From Sistotremastrum niveocremeum HHB9708 (taxonomy: Eukaryota > Basidiomycota > Agaricomycetes > Sistotremastrales > Sistotremastraceae), in contig KV419463.1 in NCBI GenBank assembly GCA_001630475.1, positions 29,074 through 80,999 on the forward strand: 51,926 nucleotides of DNA. Direction: 5' to 3'. Shown one piece after another: positions 45,879-51,926 of the stretch. Under the pieces are notes generated by a model. It did not search any database. It saw nothing but the letters and a program-made list of their open reading frames with translations, and was not told the DNA's origin. Every line of letters starts with the position of its first letter. The first letter of the stretch is position 1. A program made the translations under genes and the position numbers.

Positions 45879-47385
45879 ATGCCTATAATTCCCACCTCTG
45901 TCGAGGAGAATAACATGACCAGAAGATATTCTGTCCACCTCGTACCCGTGCCGATACAGCTTCTATGGTTCTCCTTACTGCTGGCGGGTCAACTGGGGCT
46001 CTTTGTTTTCCTTGTCACTCTGACGCGCTCGAAACGGCTGATCCCGAGACTCCCTGTCCTTCACAACTTCCTTCTAATCACATTCCTTGGGAGCCCAATT
46101 TATTTAATGTTGTGCGTACTGATAACGTTTAACGTCCACATTTCACTGATGCTTTTCTTGGAAGATTTTATTCTGGAGATTACGCAAGAGAGTTTGTCCA
46201 CCTCCCGATGTGCACAGCTCAAGCCGCACTCGTATCTGGATTGGATTGCGCGTTCGTTAATCTCTTTAATTGTTTAATTGTCACGAATCTTGTCTGACGT
46301 CAATGTCACCAGATTCACGCTTTCTTCTCTTCTTCACGTGTTCGAGGTGAGTTTCTTGGATGAATAATTTATCGTCCACTTATCAAGGATTTCAGTCCTG
46401 GCGCACTGCTGCACTTGGAGAAAACCTTCGGAACGATTTACGTAGGAAATGGATTGTACGTCGCTGAAACGCAGTTTGCAGCGTCCGGTGTTCTAACTAC
46501 AGACAGATGATTGTTCTCCCATACGCTCACTGGGTTATCGTCAGCCTAGACGTTATGCTTGTAAGAGCGCACGGTTGAGCGAACACATCACATGAATAAC
46601 CCCATCGTTCTTCAGCTGTCATCGACCCATCCCGATCGGGTTTATCGATCGCCCGGGAGCTTTTATTGCTCGTATCACGGTACCGCGTATGTTTTATATT
46701 CTGTCATATTCTTTTGTGTTTCTCAATGATGCCAGTGCCACGGTGTTTTACGTCGAATACGCAGTCTTTGGGTTCGGCATTATGATTGTGCAAGGTCAAC
46801 ATTCATCTGGATTTAATTTGGCATATTCTGAGACCAATCAGGCTTCTTCTGCCATTTGTTTTGGACACGGCAGGGGTTTCTCTCTGGAACAGGTCTGGAA
46901 CTACGCGTGTCGCGGTCAATGTTTTTTCGTGTTGCTCTCTTCACTTTTGTTGAGATATTCGGGTATTAAACCTTCATTGAATGATGAGAATTATAACTCA
47001 CGATTTCGTTCAGGATCGCATCAATCGTAGGAATCCTCGCCACTAGAGGCCGTGAGAGCGTTTCGTATTGCCTGTCTTCGTTCTGCGCCTCAGGTGATTG
47101 ATTTTCTCCAGTCCTCGTTATCGCTTCCTCATCTGATTGCCTTTTGTATAGCTTCTCTACTTGTTTTCTTGATTTTCGCGACTCAACAGGTACGTGTCAC
47201 GTCTCTTCTGTATCCTACAATCGGTCATACTCTTTCTCCAGGACCTTCTTCAGCTTTGGTTTCCATGCTTATATCCTTCAACACGTCGTCACTCTATTGA
47301 TCAAGGGAGTTCTGTTGACGAGAGCAGATTCATATTGTCCCTCTCTTCTGCGACATTCAGTGACGGTTCGTCCTATTCAATATAA
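45879..47385 (+). CDS. Seven-TM membrane protein, tandem copy 1, 326 aa
   Basis: Eleven exons: 45879-46111, 46165-46251, 46313-46346, 46396-46455, 46507-46560, 46616-46686, 46736-46794, 46842-46962, 47014-47093, 47152-47189 and 47242-47385 (326 codons). Seven hydrophobic segments can be placed: LLWFSLLLAGQLGLFVFLV, NFLLITFLGSPIYLMLF, CTAQAALVSGLDCAFTL, MIVLPYAHWVIVSLDVML, VFYVEYAVFGFGIMIVQGFF, VALFTFVEIFGIASIVGIL and CASASLLVFLIFATQQ. The pattern of a C.AQAAL box in TM3 and a SR.MF.RVALF box before TM6 resembles a large basidiomycete family of GPCR-like membrane proteins without known ligand. The Ser-rich tail ends SDGSSYSI. An in-frame ATG at 45915 is an alternative start. Paralogous to the next gene, with identical lengths for all nine internal exons. 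Confidence 0.82.
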
Positions 47386-48212
47386 CACTTGTACCTCACA
47401 ATTAATATGCAAACTCTCCAGTGATGCAGAAAGACACAAATGAAGAACACGGGTCCTCAATAATCACCCTATAACGGATCTCTTTTGACACCACCGGATT
47501 CGCGGAAGGACATATCTCTCATGTTTCAGACGGAGAGGGGGTTCTATGCAATCATTCGACTGGAGGGCTCATCATATGTCTTTATTATACTATCTAATGA
47601 CTTATCTAGCTTATTTCTGCATTAAATTAATTAATATACGATTTTATTGAGCAGAACACGTCTTTCGCTGTGTTTGTACATAGGGATTGCGTAGAAACTG
47701 CCAGGGGACGAGATCTGCATTTAACTATCAGATCAGGAGTCTACGAAGTATCAGCCGAATTGCCCGAAGGTGGTCTAGACCGCTTAGTCATCCGTTGAAG
47801 CCTCTCTCAGGCCTCAGGTTTGCGCATGTCGAGTCGACTTCACAAGTCGCAATCACCGGTGCACCTTTCTTCAGAGAGATCTTGAGACCATATCCAGTAT
47901 CGGGGATCTTCATCGTGGCCCTTCTTGCAATGAGTATAATTGGCGATTTACTTTGATGGGCATCCATGGCGATGAACGTTGAAGCACTGAGGCTCGTAAC
48001 GCGACAAACGCAGATCATCCGTTTCCAGGCCCTCATATGTACCGTAGCGTTGCTTCAGACCATCAGAAAGCAAAGACGGGATCTCTTATGCGGATCTCGA
48101 AATGGAGTATAACAGTATAAGTGACTGATGAGGTCTGAAATTCACTGATTCTGGTCATGAAACGTATCTGCTGCCAGTCTTGACGACTACTTCGACCCCA
48201 TCCCATATTTTC
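47386..48212. other. Spacer between the two 7TM genes
   Basis: About 830 bp. A plus-strand frame at about 47687-47956 contains one hydrophobic stretch (SGIFIVALLAMSIIGDLL) but no ATG, and I could not join it to either neighbour. AT-rich sequence (47580-47650) precedes it. No repeat was identified. Confidence 0.4.
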
Positions 48213-49822
48213 ATGGCTGTGGTACCCTATGGCCCGGAACTGATGGGACTATCTCCGGAACCGCCTTCGAGAGCGATACAGATTGTATGGTTTACCGTAC
48301 TGTTCGGCGGTCAAATTGGCTTGCTTGCTTTCCTCCTCACACTCTTTTTGTCAAAGTCGCTCACCCCGAGGCTATATGTACTCCAGAATTTTCTCATCAT
48401 CACGTTCCTCGGAAATCCGATCTATTTATTCCTGTGAGGGCTTCGCTGCTCACCATGCACGACGCGTACGAACTCATCCGTAGCTTTTATTCTGGAGACT
48501 ATTCGAGAGAATCTGTGGCTCCGGATATCTGTGCAGCTCAAGCGGCTTTGCTACATGGCCTCGATTGCGCGTCCGTGCTTCATTTTGAAGCTCCTTACTG
48601 CCAGTGATGCTTATGCACACGATTTGCAGGTTTACGCTATCGTCTCTTCTCCACGTTTTTGAGGTACGACCCAATATCTTTGTCTTGGATTCTGGATTGA
48701 TAGAACTTTCAGTCATGGCGTGTGGCGGTCGTCGGACCATCATTACAAGACGACATATATAGGACGTGGATCGTGAGTACACTGCGTACTGATCTCCGGA
48801 ATGATGTTTATGGCTCCGTGCAGATACTACTGATCCCCTACGTTCATTGGATATCTACAACTATCGGTGTCTTCTGTGTGAGTACCGACAGAATTGATTA
48901 TTGTTTTCTTATTAAATCCATCGTCCCGAGTGAAGCTCTCCGCTGCTCACCCTGAAGAGGTATATCGCGCATCGGGGAGCTTTTATTGTATGTACCATGG
49001 TGCTGCGTCAGTAAAATTTCCGCGAAGCCTCACATGAACTATCTCACTATCTCACTCCATCCAGCGCTCGCGCCGTTTATGTCGAATATGCCGTTATCGG
49101 ATTGTTGATACTGATTGTTCAAGGTCGTCATTATGGCCCGGCTATACAATTAGTTCTAATACGCTGTCTTCCAGGTTTCTTTTGCCATTTATTCTGGACT
49201 CGACGGTGCTTTCTAAGTGGGGTGGGGATCGAGCTGCCAATCTCACGCTCCATGTTCTTGCGCGTCGCGCTCTTCACTTTGATTCAGATCTTTGGGTGGG
49301 TAGTCTCATGCCATCTCAAAACAGTCTGTGCCCTAATACTTGTGTTACTTATGTTACATAGCGTTGTATCCGTGACTGCCATGTTGATGACTGAAGGACA
49401 CATTGCTATAACCTATTGTTTATCGTCGTTCTGTGCGTCGGGTAAGCATACCATTCTAATATACTGTGACGGTCCCCCCGAAATGTATAACTGATTCGCC
49501 TCTCTTGATTGTCAGCTTCTCTATTGGTCGTCCTTGTCTTTGCAACGCAGCAGGTAAATCAAGGCCGGATATTCATTTCTCTGGACTGAAACATTCGCTC
49601 TATCAGGATATTTTGGATCTCTGGTTTCGATGTCTGTATCGCAGTCGATCTAAGCCTCAAGTTGCGACCCGGCTTTTCGCTACGCGTACTTCGCTACTAC
49701 CCACGACTTCCACAACAACAACATTTATTGACGGTTGGTCTTTGTTGAAGACAATCTCTCCCTTCAGCTTATTGAAATATCTACTACACAGATTCAGGGC
49801 TTCAAAAATGCAAAGACGATGA
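48213..49822 (+). CDS. Seven-TM membrane protein, tandem copy 2, 346 aa
   Basis: Eleven exons: 48213-48433, 48484-48570, 48630-48663, 48713-48772, 48824-48877, 48936-49006, 49065-49123, 49175-49295, 49362-49441, 49516-49553 and 49607-49822 (346 codons). It aligns throughout with copy 1: IVWFTVLFGGQIGLLAFLL, LQNFLIITFLGNPIYLFLFYSGDYSRE, CAAQAALLHGLDCAFTLSS, VYVEYAVIGLLILIVQGFF, SRSMFLRVALFTLIQIFG, SSFCASASLLVVLVFATQQ. Internal exons 2-10 are 87, 34, 60, 54, 71, 59, 121, 80 and 38 nt in both genes, while intron lengths and sequences differ. The tail is longer and basic (KYLLHRFRASKMQRR). The copy is intact, so both genes are probably functional. Start chosen at the first ATG before the first membrane segment. 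Confidence 0.82.
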
Positions 49823-50106
49823 TAAGCTTACCTGCGCATCTCTCGCAGAGTTAGTGATTGAATAGAAGCTCTTTTACTTAAATTATGCGGAGATTATACA
49901 GGGAGGTTTAATCAGACTTTAGGCTGGCGAATCTTGTAACCTCATATTTCTCAAATTCAATGTTTCTAGCGCAAAGGCAAGACTTCAATTGTATGTTCTT
50001 TCGCTCAAGCGATCCCCAAAAACGAAGTCCGAGTGTAATAACTTGCACAGCAACGGTGTTCAAAATCGACAAGAAATGATATTACATGATGAGCAGATGC
50101 CGCCCA

Positions 50107-51246
50107 TCAGAGAGTCTTGACGGTCAATAATACAACGTTACCATCGAGGGCAATGCCTGAAAGAGAGAACGTCATTTTTCAGAAAGGCAGTTCATGCACA
50201 GACACTTTCCGTGGTTAACTCCGGCCGATCCGGTCGGAAGAAGGCCGGTGATCGTGGAGGCTGTTGCGGAGTATGTGACACCTGCGTTGGAGGTCTGTTT
50301 GGTAGCATTGGCTACGAGTTCATCCCTTAAGTTAATGCGAATAAGTGGGTGAAAAGAGGGCCATGATTCCAACTCTTGCCTTCCGATATCATAGCCATTG
50401 GGAATGATGTCGTGACTCTGAGTTATTGGCTATACAGGAAGTCAGGGCTTGAACGTCGGACCGTTAAAATAATAGAACGACTGATCACGTACTTGTTCCC
50501 GAGAGACCCTGAAATCTAACTAAGAAAAATCCTAAGCTTGGATAAAAGTACTCACGCTAGGAACAACGCTCCGGTGTCAGCAGAAGGACCATTCTGACGG
50601 TACATTCTATGAGCCGATATTAATGTTCAGAATGAAAATATTCGCTGTGGGAGATTATTCCGCACCTGAGATGATTTCCGCCCACCAACGATTCCAGACA
50701 TGTTCCCAGAGCCTCATTGCCATAATCCTCACGCAGTTCAGTGGTTTGGTTCACGAAGCCATTTCCGTCTCCCAAATTGGCTGCTTGAGGTCCTCCGAGG
50801 TGAACACCTGTGTTCCGACAACGTCAAATCGGGACAATATTTCATGCGAAAAATCAGCCACACACCAAAACATTCTGTGGAACTATTGTGTGAATTCCGC
50901 AGTCAATACGAAACAAGAACGACTTTCAACATCAGGAGACTCACAAACCGAGGGATTGCGCGTAGTTGAGGAAACCGTTGTCTGTCAGAACAGATGGGCT
51001 GCTGAGACCCGAAATGATAACCTATAGTGATCGACGTTTGCAAGCTGACAAGTAAAAAAAAATCGTCAAGACACTCACGTTCAGAGGTTCGCCCAGTCCG
51101 TTTCCAGCGTCGTCAAGCATTGATCCGCCTCCCTGAGCAGGAGGGATAAAAGCAACGCTGGCCCTCGAATCCAAAGGGCTGGCCAGTGGTGTTGCGAATG
51201 CGGTAGCCTGTAAAGTGACAATTGCCAGTCCAACTGAGAAAATCAT
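50107..51246 (-). CDS. Secreted protein of an Agaricomycete-wide family, 230 aa
   Basis: Nine exons on the minus strand: 51246-51079, 51021-50945, 50882-50866, 50807-50666, 50606-50556, 50508-50493, 50429-50380, 50325-50204 and 50156-50107. Signal peptide (MIFSVGLAIVTLQATAFA), then GEPLNVIISGLSSPSVLTDN, STECFGVHLGG, LGDGNGFVNQTTELREDYG, GTCLESLVGGNHLR, RQNGPSADTGALFLAVS, NGYDIGRDELVANA, ITGLLPTGSAGVNHG and a short C-terminal strand VVLLTVKTL. I recall this layout from multi-copy secreted proteins of unknown function in Agaricomycetes. Exons 3 and 6 are 17 and 16 nt. The intron at 50326-50379 has a GC donor (GCAAGA) and, being 54 nt without a stop, is easily mistaken for coding sequence. The last donor appears mutated (GAAAGT at 50209); the model uses GTCTGT six bases downstream, inserting Lys-Cys. 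Confidence 0.8.
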
Positions 51247-51926
51247 AGCTAGACAGAGACGGTGCTTGGGATGCAAAAACGTATGGTTACGATTATGGTA
51301 CATGTTCGGAATTTCGGAACTTTTGCAACTCCGCATTCCGGCACACCCAGCCGCGAAGGCGGCATCACGGCTGCGCACATGCGCCCCTTGACCCCGTCCA
51401 CCCTCCGGCGAGATCGATGGCTTTATGCTTCGGGCTGCCTGCTGGCATAGATGAAAGTCGACCTATTCATCTGTCCTGCCGTGCTCGACAGTCGTCGGTC
51501 CGCGGGTGACCGAGATAGTCCGCCAGCGATGCTCATTTGAGTCCTTGCCGGATGGCATGACGCACCAATGTATCCGGCTTCGGGTTCCGCTTGTCGCTCA
51601 TAGCGCAACGAGTGATTGCTGAATCGAGCAACAGTCTTGCCGCGACCCCGACTTCACCGCCTGTCCTCCGCCGACTTTTTCTTCGCCTCCTGTCGTAGTG
51701 CGCACATGCACACGTCAGTGGACGACTTACTCTTTTCTTCTCCTCGCGGTGCGATTTGATTTAGCCAGCCACCAGCCAGAGCTGTTCTCATTTGATGCCT
51801 TCGCCCAACGACGCCCGGTTGTCTCGGTATCCATATCTGGATCCTCTTTGTCATCATGATTATGGGGCCGGCATGCCGATAACCGATTACCTGCCCACGA
51901 ACACGTGGCCAGCTGCCTCCGCAAAG
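51247..51926. other. Right-end region, nothing recognised
   Basis: 680 bp upstream of the secreted-protein gene. Several short frames on both strands lack family features. It should include that gene's promoter. Another gene may begin beyond the right edge. Confidence 0.4.

Noticed and set aside
47687-47956. Frame with a hydrophobic C-terminus between the 7TM genes
   Set aside because: No ATG, and no splice connection to either paralogue could be found.

Overview
The window comes from a filamentous basidiomycete, very probably an Agaricomycete. Nearly every gene is cut by short introns of about 45-65 nt with CT(A/G)AC-like branch sites, and several families are typical of, or restricted to, Agaricomycetes: DUF6533 and DUF6535 membrane proteins, a GH131-CBM1 secreted enzyme, a sesquiterpene synthase and multi-exon secreted proteins. 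I rebuilt 25 gene models by joining exons by hand. Each complete model closes in frame from ATG to stop; one gene runs off the left edge. Short introns mean that raw ORFs badly misrepresent this sequence.

Layout. 1-997 (-) is the 5' part of a BED zinc-finger gene. 1720-3880 (+) is tyrosinase. 3.9-6.8 kb holds degenerate tandem repeats, one set built like repeated exons. 6793-8969 (+) is an NHA1-type Na+/H+ antiporter. An iron-ADH/maleylacetate-reductase-like gene (9262-10807, -) and a flavin-reductase-like gene (10952-12114, +) diverge from a 144-bp intergenic region. 12259-13974 (-) is an unrecognised gene inside a block almost without CpG. 14091-15817 (+) is the TFIIH subunit Ssl1. 15952-17397 and 18001-19242 (+) are a cysteine-rich single-pass membrane protein and a disordered protein. 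19.2-23.4 kb is gene-free and carries a MITE-like element with 17-bp perfect terminal inverted repeats. A DUF6533 protein (23369-24956) and a formate/nitrite transporter (26507-27957) follow.

28.5-32.0 kb is a tandem array of four small secreted eight-cysteine proteins with identical exon architecture; this is the most interesting feature of the window. Then come a DUF6535 membrane protein (32663-35285), bleomycin hydrolase (35645-37535), GH131-CBM1 (37939-39302), an Old Yellow Enzyme-type oxidoreductase (39366-40790, -), a sesquiterpene synthase (42067-43222), a single-pass membrane protein (43456-45140, -), two tandem seven-TM paralogues (45879-47385 and 48213-49822) and a secreted protein of a family I recall from Agaricomycetes (50107-51246, -).

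Themes. Secretion and membrane functions dominate (GH131, five other secreted proteins, transporters, 7TM proteins), which fits a fungus that handles plant polymers, aromatic compounds and outside signals. Two enzyme pairings may be functional: maleylacetate reductase with flavin reductase, and terpene synthase with an ene-reductase-like enzyme. Protein family assignments come from motif recognition only; no database search was possible.
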